The translations under genes were made by a program, and so were the position numbers. DNA of 64,000 nt from Gallionella sp. (GTDB lineage: Bacteria > Pseudomonadota > Gammaproteobacteria > Burkholderiales > Gallionellaceae). Where the stretch lies: contig JALNYK010000013.1 in the NCBI GenBank assembly GCA_023229845.1, forward strand, positions 1-64,000, in the 5' to 3' direction. The notes under the pieces are model-generated. The model saw only the letters and a program-made list of their open reading frames with translations. It did not search any database and was not told where the DNA came from. Shown here piece by piece: positions 52,470 to 61,708 of this stretch; position 1 is the stretch's first letter; each line of letters begins with the position of its first letter.

Positions 52470-54603
52470 ATTCCAGCGCCAGCCACTTGCTGCCGGCATG
52501 CTTGAAGTTGACCTGCACGCGCGCATCCGCGCCGCCGCCCTCGACGCCGGTGACCACGCCCTCGCCGAATTTCTGGTGGAACACGCGCTGGCCGATGCGC
52601 CATATACCAGCGTCAGCCCTTGCGGGTGCGGGAGCCGCGCCGAACGAGGCGTCGGCGCTCGGTGGCAAATAGGAATCGAAGCTCTTGCGCGCGACGAAGC
52701 GCGGCGACAGCCAGTGCAGCAACTCGTCCGGCAGCTCGCGCAAGAAGCTCGACACCATGCCGTAGCTGACCTTGCCGTGCAGCATGCGGCTCTGCGCGAA
52801 AGTCAGGTACAGGCGGCGTCTGGCGCGGGTGATCGCGACGTACATCAGGCGGCGCTCTTCGTCGAGTCCGCCGTCGACGTTCTGGCTGTTCTGGTGCGGG
52901 AACAAACCTTCTTCGAGGCCGGTGATGAACACCGTGTGGAACTCCAGCCCCTTGGAGGCATGCACCGTCATCAGGTGCAGCGCGTCGTCTTGATCGCCGG
53001 CCTGATGTTCGCCCGCTTCCAGCGAGGCATGGGTAAGGAACGCGGTGAGGCTGTCGTCCTCGTTTTCGTGCACGAACATCGTCGCCGAGTTGATGAGTTC
53101 GTTCAGGTTCTCCAGCCGCTCTTCGGCCTCGCGCTTCTTCGCGCCGGTCTCGTTTTTGAAATGCTCGGCCAGCCCGCTGTGCTCCAGCACATGGTCGATG
53201 ATTTCCGGCAGCGGCAGATCTTTCGTCGCACTGCGCAGCGATTCGATCAGCGCGACGAAAGCCGACACCTTGCCGCCCGCGCGCGCCGCCGCATCCCACA
53301 GCGTGGTCGAATTCATCTTCGCCGCTTCCTGCAACTGCTCGATGCTGCGCGCGCCTATGCCGCGCGTGGGGAAGTTGATGATGCGCAGCAGCGCGTTGTC
53401 GTCGTCGGTGTTCTCCATCAGCCGCAGGTAGGCCAGCGCGTGCTTGATCTCCTGCCGCTCGAAGAAGCGCAGGCCGCCGTACACGCGGTACGACAAGCCC
53501 GCCGACACCAGCGCATGTTCCAGCACGCGCGACTGCGCGTTGGAGCGGTACAGCAGCGCGATCTCCTTCAGGTTCACGCCTTCGCGATGGAGCTGCTTGA
53601 TCTCGTCGACGATGAAGCCGGCCTCGTCGACATCCCTCGCCGCCTCGTACACGCGCAGCTGCTCGCCGCCGCTCTCCGAGGTCCACAGGTTCTTGCCGAG
53701 GCGGTTGCGGTTGTTGCTGATCAGCGCGTTCGCCGCATCGAGGATGTTGCCGTGCGAGCGGTAGTTCTGCTCCAGCTTGATGACGCTCTCGACATGGAAG
53801 TCGCGCAGCAGGTCTTGCATATTGCCGACGTTCGCGCCGCGGAAGGCATAGATCGACTGGTCGTCGTCGCCGACAGCGAACAAGGCGTTGCTGCGCCCGG
53901 CGAGCAGCTTCAGCCAGCGGTATTGCAGCGGGCTGGTGTCCTGGAACTCGTCCACGAGGATGTGCTTGAAGCGATCCTGGTAATGCTCCCGCAGCGCGGC
54001 GTTGCGCGACAGCAGTTCGTAGCAGCGCAGTAGGAGCTCGGAGAAATCCACCACGCCCTCGCGCTGGCATTGCGCGTCGTACTCGGCGAACACCTCGACC
54101 TTGCGCCGCGTGTAGGGATCGTAGGCCTCCACCTCGTGCGCGCGCAGCCCCTGTTCCTTGTTAGAGCTGATGAAGTTCGCCATCTCGCGCGGCGGATATT
54201 TCTCGTCGTCCACGTTCATCGATTTCATCAGCCGCTTGATCGCCGAGAGCTGGTCGCCGGAATCGAGGATCTGGAAGGTCTGCGGCAAATTCGCCTCGCG
54301 GTGATGGGCGCGCAGCATGCGGTTGCACAGCCCGTGGAAGGTGCCTATCCACATACCGCGCGTGTTGATCGGCAGCATCGCCGACAGCCGCGTCACCATC
54401 TCCTTCGCCGCCTTGTTGGTGAACGTCACCGCGAGCACGCCGTGCGGCGAAACCTGCCCGGTGTTGATGAGGTAAGCGATGCGCGTCGTCAGCACGCGCG
54501 TCTTGCCGCTGCCCGCGCCCGCGAGAATCAGGGCGGACTGGGCGGGGAGTTCGACGGCGGCGCGTTGTTCGGGATTGAGACCGGAAAGCAGGTGGGAATT
54601 CAT
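52447..54603 (-). CDS. uvrD: DNA helicase II UvrD
   Basis: A 718-residue SF1A helicase. Q motif LNPEQRAAVE, Walker A LILAGAGSGKTRVLTTR near 29, ILVDEFQDTSPLQYRWL, DDQSIYAFRGANVGNM, LMTVHASKGLEFHTVFITGL and VAITRARRRLYL. The C-terminus has the Tudor-like tail (GQRVFHQKFGEGVVTGVEGG) that binds RNA polymerase in UvrD/PcrA, which favours UvrD over Rep. It serves mismatch and excision repair and removes stalled polymerase. Confidence 0.95.
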   Translation of the reverse strand: MNSHLLSGLNPEQRAAVELPAQSALILAGAGSGKTRVLTTRIAYLINTGQVSPHGVLAVTFTNKAAKEMVTRLSAMLPINTRGMWIGTFHGLCNRMLRAHHREANLPQTFQILDSGDQLSAIKRLMKSMNVDDEKYPPREMANFISSNKEQGLRAHEVEAYDPYTRRKVEVFAEYDAQCQREGVVDFSELLLRCYELLSRNAALREHYQDRFKHILVDEFQDTSPLQYRWLKLLAGRSNALFAVGDDDQSIYAFRGANVGNMQDLLRDFHVESVIKLEQNYRSHGNILDAANALISNNRNRLGKNLWTSESGGEQLRVYEAARDVDEAGFIVDEIKQLHREGVNLKEIALLYRSNAQSRVLEHALVSAGLSYRVYGGLRFFERQEIKHALAYLRLMENTDDDNALLRIINFPTRGIGARSIEQLQEAAKMNSTTLWDAAARAGGKVSAFVALIESLRSATKDLPLPEIIDHVLEHSGLAEHFKNETGAKKREAEERLENLNELINSATMFVHENEDDSLTAFLTHASLEAGEHQAGDQDDALHLMTVHASKGLEFHTVFITGLEEGLFPHQNSQNVDGGLDEERRLMYVAITRARRRLYLTFAQSRMLHGKVSYGMVSSFLRELPDELLHWLSPRFVARKSFDSYLPPSADASFGAAPAPARADAGIWRIGQRVFHQKFGEGVVTGVEGGGADARVQVNFKHAGSKWLALEYAKLTAA

Positions 54604-54680
54604 GGCCGGATTATCCCACAGAAGCTAAATATCCCCGACGCATCGGGAAGGAGGCAGAGAGTACAAACAGATGCGCACAT

Positions 54681-55520
54681 TTATTTTTTCGCGATGTTTT
54701 TATGTTTCGAGGGCGGCAAATAATTCTCACCGTTCACGATCTTCTTGCCGGTTTTCGTTTCCAGCTCCAGACGTGCCTTTCGGGCAATGCCGCCACCGGT
54801 CTTCGCGGCTTCCTCGTTCTCGCTCATGCCCGTAGCATCGACACTCTCGGCGATCTGGCGCGTGGACAATTCCGCCAGTGCGGTGAAGATCAGTTCCGCC
54901 TCGCTCATGTGGTCGCGCAGGTTCTGCGTTTGCAGCCCCTTCATCTCCTTGTGCGCCTTTACGCTCACGTCGGCCCATTCCTGATGGATGATGTTGGTGA
55001 GTATGGCGAATTCCTTGCCCTGTTTGATATCGTGATTCGCCCAGTAATCGGTCAGCTTGTTGCGCGTCTCCTGCCCGGTCATGCGCTGCTGTATCCACTT
55101 CTCGTTGCGCCCGTGCTTCTGCCAGGTCTCGCGGGCGCGTTCCAGCGACAGCGCCGGATCGGCGATCTCCTGCATGCGCTCGTAGCCCACCTTCGCCAGC
55201 CACAGCTTGATCGGCTCCGCCTTCGGGCTGGGCACGGACTGCACCAGCCGCAATAGCGTTTCGGCGGTGGCGACATCGGTGAGGTAATTCTTGCCGTCGG
55301 CAGCGGGCAATTTCAGTCGGTGACAATTTGTCACCGACTCGCTGCCTTCCTTGCTCAACCGTTCTTTCAACTTGTTCCAGTACTTGCGTGCCGTCTGATA
55401 ATTCGGCTGCTGCGTCAACACCTGCACGATGTCCACCACCGAAAACCACCATGTCTCGGTCGCCTCGTCATACGTGCGACGAATTTCGTGTTCTTCGAAG
55501 ATGGCTGGCTGTGGCTTCAT
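54681..55520 (-). CDS. BRO-N family (phage antirepressor-like) protein, stand-alone
   Basis: 279 residues. The N-terminal BRO-N domain contains IFEEHEIRRTYDEATETWWF, SVVDIVQVLTQQPNYQTARK and YWNKLKERLSKEG, with NCHRLKLPAADGKNYLTDVA after it. The C-terminal half is helical (WANHDIKQGKEFAILTNII, DHMSEAELIFTALAELSTRQ). BRO-N proteins bind DNA and are common in phages as antirepressors, but chromosomal stand-alone versions exist. AGGAG lies 7 nt before the ATG at 55520. Its own sigma-70 promoter and palindrome lie upstream. No phage genes accompany it, so it is a solitary mobile or regulatory gene. Confidence 0.85.
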   Translation of the reverse strand: MKPQPAIFEEHEIRRTYDEATETWWFSVVDIVQVLTQQPNYQTARKYWNKLKERLSKEGSESVTNCHRLKLPAADGKNYLTDVATAETLLRLVQSVPSPKAEPIKLWLAKVGYERMQEIADPALSLERARETWQKHGRNEKWIQQRMTGQETRNKLTDYWANHDIKQGKEFAILTNIIHQEWADVSVKAHKEMKGLQTQNLRDHMSEAELIFTALAELSTRQIAESVDATGMSENEEAAKTGGGIARKARLELETKTGKKIVNGENYLPPSKHKNIAKK

Positions 55521-55563
55521 GGATAAACTCCTGATTTTGCGGGATAGGCAAAATGACAGACGC

Positions 55564-55592
55564 ATCATAGAGAACGAACGTTCTGGCGTCAA
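55564..55592 (-). promoter_or_regulatory. Promoter and operator of the BRO-family gene
   Basis: On the minus strand TTGACG (55592-55587), a 17 bp spacer and TATGAT (55569-55564) form a strong sigma-70 promoter. Within the spacer lies AGAACG-AA-CGTTCT (55571-55584), a perfect 14 bp palindrome suited to a repressor dimer, possibly the BRO protein itself. Confidence 0.8.
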
Positions 55593-55692
55593 TCGGATGC
55601 ACTGATGACGCGGCTCCCCCGGGCATGAATGCCGGCCCCGCGCTAAAATGGCCGCCATCCCCCGGTCAGCCGCCGAAACTCAGGATCGCCTC

Positions 55693-55899
55693 ATGATAGA
55701 AGAACGTCTAATAAACATCGAAATAAAAATCGCCTTTCAGGAAGATCTGATCGAGGAACTGAACAAAACGATCTATCAGCAGCAGCAAAAGCTGGAGCGG
55801 CTCGAAGCGGTTTGCAGATCGCTGGCAGGGCACATCGAGTCCCTGACGGCGGCAAAGGATGGAGGCATGCCCGCAAACGAAAGGCCGCCGCATTATTGA
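55693..55899 (+). CDS. slyX: SlyX family protein
   Basis: 68 residues: MIEERLINIEIKIAFQEDLI, ELNKTIYQQQQKLERLEAVC and a short tail ending ERPPHY. SlyX proteins are small coiled coils of unknown function. The E-x-x-I-x-x-L-E-x-K-x-A-x-Q-E pattern and the Q-rich middle fit well. The ATG at 55693 starts the conserved part. A frame from 55648 adds 15 unrelated residues. Confidence 0.9.
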   Translation: MIEERLINIEIKIAFQEDLIEELNKTIYQQQQKLERLEAVCRSLAGHIESLTAAKDGGMPANERPPHY

Positions 55900-55940
55900 C
55901 GTGCGGCCCTCCGCCCCTCCGCCCGGAGCCGCCTGCTTAC

Positions 55941-56414
55941 ATGAAGAACACAGCTATGCTGAACAAACTAAGCGATTTTCTATCCTCTATCATTGCCCCC
56001 GCCAATGGCGAGAGCAGCCTCGAACACTCGCTGCAACTGGCCACTGCCGTGCTGCTGATCGAAGTGATGCGCTCGGATGCCGAAAGCACCGACGAAGAAC
56101 AGGCCGCCATCCTGAATATCCTCAAGGGACGGTTTCAGTTGGCGGATGCTGAAGTGGCGCAACTCGCCGAACTGGGCCGACAGACGGCACAGGCCGCCAA
56201 TGACCTGCACCAGTTCACCTCCCTCATTAACCGCGAGTTGGCATTGCCGGAAAAGATCCGCATCATCGAATACATGTGGCAAGTCGCCTATGCCGACGGG
56301 CAGATCAGCGCCCATGAAAACCATCTAATGCGCAGGATGGCCGACCTGCTCCACATCTCCCACGGCGACTATGTTGCCGCCAAGATGCGCGCCAGGCCTG
56401 CCGAGCTGAAATAA
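55941..56414 (+). CDS. TerB-family protein
   Basis: 157 residues, soluble and helical. The TerB-like core includes LATAVLLIEVMRSDAESTDE, EEQAAILNILKGRFQL and ALPEKIRIIEYMWQVAYADG, with ISAHENHLMRRMADLLHI near the end. The two acidic repeats (MRSDAESTDEE and AYADGQISAHE) are the metal-binding-like motifs of the fold. No other ter genes are here, so tellurite resistance is not implied. The start at 55941 is uncertain. ATG at 55956 is possible. Confidence 0.85.
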   Translation: MKNTAMLNKLSDFLSSIIAPANGESSLEHSLQLATAVLLIEVMRSDAESTDEEQAAILNILKGRFQLADAEVAQLAELGRQTAQAANDLHQFTSLINRELALPEKIRIIEYMWQVAYADGQISAHENHLMRRMADLLHISHGDYVAAKMRARPAELK

Positions 56415-56460
56415 ATCGGGGGCGGCTGCGCTGATTTATTTCGGCATGGCCTTCCGGTCG

Positions 56461-56496
56461 CTCAAAACAAAACGGGGAAGCGTCGCCGCTTCCCCG
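56461..56496 (-). terminator. Intrinsic terminator of the phosphoribulokinase gene
   Basis: A 10 bp perfect stem CGGGGAAGCG/CGCTTCCCCG with a four-base loop (56473-56496) is followed on the minus strand by TTTTGTTTTGAG. It ends transcription of prk and also separates it from the convergent TerB-like gene. Confidence 0.9.
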
Positions 56497-56504
56497 TCTC
56501 TCTG

Positions 56505-56525
56505 GATGCCGGATCGAGTCCGGCA
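56505..56525. repeat. Short palindrome ATGCCGGAT-CGA-GTCCGGCAT
   Basis: An imperfect 21 bp palindrome of a type dispersed in many bacterial genomes. It lies between the prk stop and the prk terminator. Confidence 0.6.
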
Positions 56526-56537
56526 TGACAGTCTTGC

Positions 56538-57434
56538 TTACTTCTTCTTGTTCTGAATCATGTCGTGCATGATCGGCGCGAGGATGATTTCCATCGCGTG
56601 GCTCATCTTGCCGCCGGGCACGACCAGGGTGTTGGCGCGGGACATGAAGGAGTTCGGGATCATGTTCAGCATGTACGGGAAGTCCACGCCCTTGGGCTCG
56701 CGGAAGCGGATCACGACGAAGCTTTCGTCCGGCGTCGGGATGTCGCGGGCGATGAACGGGTTGGAGGTGTCCACGGTCGCGACGCGCTGGAAGTTGATGT
56801 CGGTGCGCGAGAACTGTGGGGTGATGTATTTGATGTAGTCCGGCATGCGACGCATGATGGTGTCCACGGTCGCCTCGGCGGAATAGCCGCGCTCGGCCTT
56901 GTCGCGATGGATCTTCTGGATCCACTCCAGGTTGACCACCGGCACGACGCCGATGCCCAGATCCACGTGACGGCCGGCGTCGACGCCCTTGGCTTCGTCC
57001 TTGGCCAGGCCGTGCAGGCCTTCGTAGAACAGCAGGTCGGTGCAGGCTTCGATGTCTTCCCAGGGGGTGAACACGCCGGCCTTCAGGTCGGTCAGGTTGA
57101 AGTGCTTGTTGTGCTGGTCGGCTTCGACATCACTATGCACGTAGTAGCGGCGCTTGCACATGCCGGTTTCGCCGTAGGTCTTGAACATTTCTTCGATCTT
57201 GTCGAAGTGGTTTGCCTCCGGGCCGAAATGGCTGAACGAGTGATTGCCGTTCTTGGTGGCTTCGGCCGCGGCTGCGCGGAACGCCATGCGATCCAGGCTG
57301 TGCAGGCTGTCGCCTTCGACGACGGCGGCCTTGATGCTCTCGCGGCGGAAGATGTTCTCGAATGCGCGCTTGACGGTGGTGGTGCCTGCGCCGGACGAAC
57401 CGGTGACGGCGATAACGGGGTGCTTGTGGGACAT
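56538..57434 (-). CDS. prkB: Phosphoribulokinase
   Basis: 298 residues, the proteobacterial octameric type. Walker A is VTGSSGAGTTTVKRAFENIF. Further landmarks are VVEGDSLHSLDRMAF, the sugar-binding KRRYYVHSDVEADQHN, LLFYEGLHGL, and ATVDTIMRRMPDYIKYITPQ. It phosphorylates ribulose 5-phosphate to RuBP, the reaction specific to the Calvin cycle, so the organism is probably autotrophic. No other cbb gene is adjacent. GGAGAG precedes the ATG at 57434 and a strong terminator follows. Confidence 0.97.
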   Translation of the reverse strand: MSHKHPVIAVTGSSGAGTTTVKRAFENIFRRESIKAAVVEGDSLHSLDRMAFRAAAAEATKNGNHSFSHFGPEANHFDKIEEMFKTYGETGMCKRRYYVHSDVEADQHNKHFNLTDLKAGVFTPWEDIEACTDLLFYEGLHGLAKDEAKGVDAGRHVDLGIGVVPVVNLEWIQKIHRDKAERGYSAEATVDTIMRRMPDYIKYITPQFSRTDINFQRVATVDTSNPFIARDIPTPDESFVVIRFREPKGVDFPYMLNMIPNSFMSRANTLVVPGGKMSHAMEIILAPIMHDMIQNKKK

Positions 57435-57536
57435 GACTTTCTCTCCAGTGTTAATTATTAATAATAAGAATTAAAAATTTTGAGGCGCGATTCTATACCA
57501 GAATTCACCCGGCGCGCATCCGGGGCTTCGGCCCGC

Positions 57537-57542
57537 TATAAT
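57537..57542 (+). promoter_or_regulatory. -10 box of leuS
   Basis: TATAAT, a perfect -10 element. No good -35 is seen 17 bp upstream. The box overlaps the ATG at 57541, so translation must start further down, at 57580. Confidence 0.6.
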
Positions 57543-57579
57543 GCCGCATTCCGAAAATCAGGCAGTCAATCAACGTCAC

Positions 57580-60168
57580 ATGCAACCCAATTACCTTCCT
57601 TCGTCCATAGAACAACAAGCCCAGCAGCACTGGGAGTCGCGTCAGGCCTTCAAGGCCGCCGAATCCGGCGACAAGCCCAAATACTATTGCCTGTCGATGT
57701 TTCCGTACCCGTCCGGCAAGCTGCACATGGGCCATGTGCGCAACTACACGATAGGCGACGTGCTGAGCCGTTACCACCGCATGAAGGGTTACGAGGTGAT
57801 GCAGCCCATGGGCTGGGATGCGTTCGGCTTGCCCGCCGAGAATGCCGCGATGGCGAACAACGTGCCGCCCGCCGCGTGGACTTATTCCAACATCGAATAC
57901 ATGAAGCAGCAGCTCAAGTCGCTGGGGCTGGGAATCGACTGGTCGCGCGAGGTGAAGACCTGCACGCCTGAGTATTATCGCTGGGAGCAGTGGCTGTTCA
58001 CCCGATTGTTCGAGAAGGGCGTGATCTACAAGAAGACCTCTGTGGTGAACTGGGACCCGGTGGACAACACCGTGCTGGCGAACGAGCAGGTGATCGACGG
58101 CCGCGGCTGGCGCTCCGGCGCGGTGGTCGAGAAGCGCGACATTCCGATGTATTTCTTCCGCATCACCCAGTACGCCGACGAACTGCTGTCCGGCCTCGAC
58201 CAGCTCGACGGCTGGCCGGAGCAGGTCAAGACGATGCAGGCCAACTGGATAGGCAAGAGCTACGGCGTGCGCTTCGCGTTCCCGCACGGCGAAGGCGAGC
58301 AGCTGTGGGTCTACACCACCCGCGCCGACACCGTCATGGGCGTGACCTTCGTCGCCGTCGCCGCGGAGCATCCGCTGGCGACCCGCGCCGCGCAGAACAA
58401 CCCCGCGCTCGCCGCGTTCATCGAGGAATGCAAGCAGGGCGGCGTGGCCGAGGCAGACATCGCCACGATGGAAAAGAAGGGCATGGACACCGGCATCAAG
58501 GTCACCCACCCGCTGACCGGCGAACAGGTGCCGGTCTGGGTCGGCAACTACGTGCTGATGGGCTACGGCGAGGGCGCGGTGATGGCCGTGCCGGCGCACG
58601 ACGAGCGCGACTTCGGCTTCGCGAAGAAATACAACCTTCCTATTAAACAGTCCATCCAGGTCGCGAACGAGACCTTCTCCACCGATGCGTGGGCCGAGTG
58701 GTACGGCGACAAGGAACAGGGCGTGTGCGTGAATTTCGGCAAGTACGACGGCCTGAATTACGACCAAGCCATCGATGCCATCGCCGCCGACCTGAGCGCC
58801 AAAGGCTTGGGCGAGAAGAAGGTGCAGTTCCGACTGCGCGACTGGGGCATCTCGCGCCAGCGCTACTGGGGCTGCCCGATTCCTATCATCCACTGCCCGA
58901 CTTGCGGCGACGTGGCGGTGCCGGATGATCAACTGCCGGTGGTGTTGCCGGAGGACGTGGTGCCGGACGGCGCAGGCTCTCCGCTGGCGAAGATGCCTTC
59001 GTTCTACGAATGCAGTTGCCCGAAGTGCGGCGGCAAGGCTAAGCGCGAGACCGACACGATGGACACCTTCGTCGAGTCGAGCTGGTATTACGCGCGTTAC
59101 GCCAGTCCGCAATGCGATACCGGCATGGTGGACAAGGGCGCGGCGCAGCACTGGTTGCCGGTCGACCAGTACATCGGCGGCATCGAGCACGCGATCCTGC
59201 ACCTTTTATATGCGCGCTTCTTCCACAAGCTGATGCGCGACGAAGGACTGGTGCCAGGCGACGAGCCGTTCAAGAACCTGCTGACGCAGGGCATGGTGAT
59301 CGCGCCGACGTTCTATCGCGACGAGCCTAACGGCAAGAAGCTGTGGATCAACCCGGCCGAGGTGGACGTGGCGACCGACGACCGCGGCCGCCCGACGGGC
59401 GCGGTGCTGAAGGCCGACGGCCAGCCGGTGGTCATCGGGGGCACCGAAAAGATGTCGAAGTCCAAGAACAACGGCGTCGATCCGCAGGCGATCATCGACG
59501 AGTTCGGTGCGGACACCGCGCGTCTGTTCATGATGTTCGCCGCGCCGCCGGACCAGTCGCTGGAGTGGTCGGACGCGGGCGTCGAGGGCTCGTTCCGCTT
59601 CCTGAAGCGCGTGTGGAAGGCCGTATCCGACCACGTCGAGCAGGGCGCGGTCGCTGCCTATACTGAAGGTGAGTTGAGCGCGGCCGCGAAGGCGCTGCGC
59701 TTCCAGTTGCACCAGACCATCGCCAAGGTGGATGACGACCTGGGCCGTCGCAAGACTTTCAATACCGCGATCGCGGCGAACATGGAGCTGTTGAACGCGC
59801 TGGTCAAGTTCAACGAACCGGCGTCGCGCGGCGTGGTGCAGGAGGCGCTGGAAGCCATCGTGCTGATGCTCACCCCCATCGTGCCGCACATGAGCCAGGC
59901 GTTGTGGAGCGAGTTGCGCCCCGGCAGCGACCTGCTCGACCAGTCCTTCCCTGTGACCGATCCGGCCGCGCTGGTGCAGGACGAGATCGAGCTGGTGATC
60001 CAGATCAACGGCAAGCTGCGCGGCAGCCTGCGCGTATCCAAGGATGCCGACAAGGCGACCATCGAGCAGCTGGCGCTGGCGCACGAGGCGGTGCAGAAAC
60101 AACTGGCGGGCGGGACGGCGAAGAAGGTCGTCGTGGTGCCGGGCCGTTTGATTAACGTCGTGGTGTAG
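57580..60168 (+). CDS. leuS: Leucyl-tRNA synthetase
   Basis: 862 residues. The class I signature HIGH appears as PSGKLHMGHVRNYTIGD. The CP1 editing domain has the conserved threonine-rich TTRADTVMGVTFVAVAAEHP and the Asp of VPAHDERDFGF. The zinc region reads HCPTCGDV with CPKCGG. KMSKS is present as TEKMSKSKNNGVDPQ near 623. The anticodon-binding and C-terminal domains are complete. The ATG at 57580 is preferred because the perfect -10 box overlaps the earlier ATG. It heads a run leuS-lptE-holA-cutA-dsbD. Confidence 0.97.
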   Translation: MQPNYLPSSIEQQAQQHWESRQAFKAAESGDKPKYYCLSMFPYPSGKLHMGHVRNYTIGDVLSRYHRMKGYEVMQPMGWDAFGLPAENAAMANNVPPAAWTYSNIEYMKQQLKSLGLGIDWSREVKTCTPEYYRWEQWLFTRLFEKGVIYKKTSVVNWDPVDNTVLANEQVIDGRGWRSGAVVEKRDIPMYFFRITQYADELLSGLDQLDGWPEQVKTMQANWIGKSYGVRFAFPHGEGEQLWVYTTRADTVMGVTFVAVAAEHPLATRAAQNNPALAAFIEECKQGGVAEADIATMEKKGMDTGIKVTHPLTGEQVPVWVGNYVLMGYGEGAVMAVPAHDERDFGFAKKYNLPIKQSIQVANETFSTDAWAEWYGDKEQGVCVNFGKYDGLNYDQAIDAIAADLSAKGLGEKKVQFRLRDWGISRQRYWGCPIPIIHCPTCGDVAVPDDQLPVVLPEDVVPDGAGSPLAKMPSFYECSCPKCGGKAKRETDTMDTFVESSWYYARYASPQCDTGMVDKGAAQHWLPVDQYIGGIEHAILHLLYARFFHKLMRDEGLVPGDEPFKNLLTQGMVIAPTFYRDEPNGKKLWINPAEVDVATDDRGRPTGAVLKADGQPVVIGGTEKMSKSKNNGVDPQAIIDEFGADTARLFMMFAAPPDQSLEWSDAGVEGSFRFLKRVWKAVSDHVEQGAVAAYTEGELSAAAKALRFQLHQTIAKVDDDLGRRKTFNTAIAANMELLNALVKFNEPASRGVVQEALEAIVLMLTPIVPHMSQALWSELRPGSDLLDQSFPVTDPAALVQDEIELVIQINGKLRGSLRVSKDADKATIEQLALAHEAVQKQLAGGTAKKVVVVPGRLINVVV

Positions 60169-60178
60169 GGGGAGCGAT

Positions 60179-60673
60179 ATGCGTTTGGTATGGAGGATGA
60201 TTGCCCTGTTGTCGGTCACCCTGTTGCTGGGCGCATGCGGATTCCACCCGCGCGGACAGGCGGGCATGCCGTTCTCTACGCTGTATATCGATGCGGCCGC
60301 CAACACCCCGTTCATCGCGGAGTTGCGCCGCAATATGGAGCTCAACAACGTCAAGCTGGTGAATTCGACGGAGCGGGCCGATCTGGTGCTGAACATCGTG
60401 TTCGAAATCCCCGAGAAGCAGATCCTGTCGCTGGCCGGCAGCGGCCGCGTGAACGAGTATCAGTTGCTTTACCGTGTCTCGCTGCGCGCCTACGACAAGC
60501 AGCGTCAGGACTGGATACCCGCCGAGGAAATGGTGCAGCGCCGCGAGTATTCCTATAGCGACGCCGCAATTCTGGCCAAGGAGGCCGAAGAGGCGCTGCT
60601 GTACAAAAGCATGCGCGACGACATGGTGCAGCAGATCGTGCGCCGCCTGAGCCGCGCCAAACCCCAGATTTAA
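60179..60673 (+). CDS. lptE: LPS-assembly lipoprotein LptE
   Basis: 164 residues. Signal MRLVWRMIALLSVTLLLGAC with lipobox LGAC, followed by GFHPRGQAGMPF, the usual LptE opening (GFxLRG type). LptE plugs the LptD barrel and helps insert lipopolysaccharide in the outer membrane. Position between leuS and holA is the conserved order in proteobacteria. It lies 10 nt after leuS and 6 nt before holA. Confidence 0.95.
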   Translation: MRLVWRMIALLSVTLLLGACGFHPRGQAGMPFSTLYIDAAANTPFIAELRRNMELNNVKLVNSTERADLVLNIVFEIPEKQILSLAGSGRVNEYQLLYRVSLRAYDKQRQDWIPAEEMVQRREYSYSDAAILAKEAEEALLYKSMRDDMVQQIVRRLSRAKPQI

Positions 60674-60679
60674 TAATCT

Positions 60680-61708
60680 ATGCAAATCACCAGCGACGAC
60701 CTGCCGCGCCAACTCGCCTCTGGGCTGAAACCGCTGTATGTGGTGTACGGCGATGCGTTGCTGCTGGCGATCGAGGCGGCGGACAGCATCCGCAACGCGG
60801 CGCGCGCCGCCGGTTACAGCGAGCGCGAGACCTTCGTCGCCGAGCAGCATTTCAAGTGGGCCGAGCTGAAGAACAGCGCGCAGAGCCTGTCGCTGTTCGC
60901 CGACCGCAAGGTCATCGACCTGCGCATCCCTACCGGCAAGCCCGGCGTCGAGGGCGGGCAGGCGCTGCAGGAATATGTCGCGAACATGAGTCCGGACATC
61001 CTCACGCTGATCACCCTGCCCAGACTCGACAAGACCGCGCAGAAGAGCCAGTGGTTCACCGCGCTGGAGCGGCAGGGCGTGATGGTCACCGCAGACGACA
61101 TCTCCCGCAACGCGCTGCCGGGCTGGATCGCCGGGCGGCTGCGGCGGCAAGAGCAGTCGGCGAACAAGGACACGCTGGAATTCCTCGCCGACCGCTGCGA
61201 AGGCAACCTGCTCGCAGCCTTTCAGGAAGTGCAGAAACTCGCGCTGCTGTTCCCCGCGGGCGAACTGACGTTCGACCAGGTCAAGGACGCGGTGATGGAC
61301 GTCGCGCGCTACGACATCTTCAAGCTGTCGGAGGCGATGCTGTCCGGCAACCCCGAACGCTTCGTGCGCATCCTCGACGGCCTGCGCGCCGAAGGCACCG
61401 CGACGGTGCTGGTGCTGTGGGCGATCAGCGAAGACATCCGCACGTTGGGCAAGGTGCTGCAGGCAGTGCAGCGCGGCGGCGGCATCGACGGCGCGTTGCG
61501 CGACGCGCGGGTGTGGGGGCCGCGCCAAGGGCTGATCGGCAACGCCGCGCGCCGCTTCAAGTTTCCGCAGATCGAGCGCGCAATGCAGCAGGCTGCGCGG
61601 CTGGACAAGACGATCAAGGGCCTGCGCCAGGGCGACGTGTGGGACGAACTGCTGCAACTCGGCATGCGCTTCGCGCGCCAAAACCCTGCCGCACGGACGG
61701 CCAGATGA
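60680..61708 (+). CDS. holA: DNA polymerase III subunit delta
   Basis: 342 residues. Delta opens the beta clamp in the clamp loader. Features are the N-terminal clamp-binding domain (LKPLYVVYGDALLLAIEAAD, KNSAQSLSLFADRKVIDLRI), the AAA-like domain without a Walker A motif (LTLITLPRLDKTAQKSQWF) and the collar (LSEAMLSGNPERFVRILDGL). Length and gene order fit. The stop overlaps cutA (ATGA). Confidence 0.95.
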   Translation: MQITSDDLPRQLASGLKPLYVVYGDALLLAIEAADSIRNAARAAGYSERETFVAEQHFKWAELKNSAQSLSLFADRKVIDLRIPTGKPGVEGGQALQEYVANMSPDILTLITLPRLDKTAQKSQWFTALERQGVMVTADDISRNALPGWIAGRLRRQEQSANKDTLEFLADRCEGNLLAAFQEVQKLALLFPAGELTFDQVKDAVMDVARYDIFKLSEAMLSGNPERFVRILDGLRAEGTATVLVLWAISEDIRTLGKVLQAVQRGGGIDGALRDARVWGPRQGLIGNAARRFKFPQIERAMQQAARLDKTIKGLRQGDVWDELLQLGMRFARQNPAARTAR

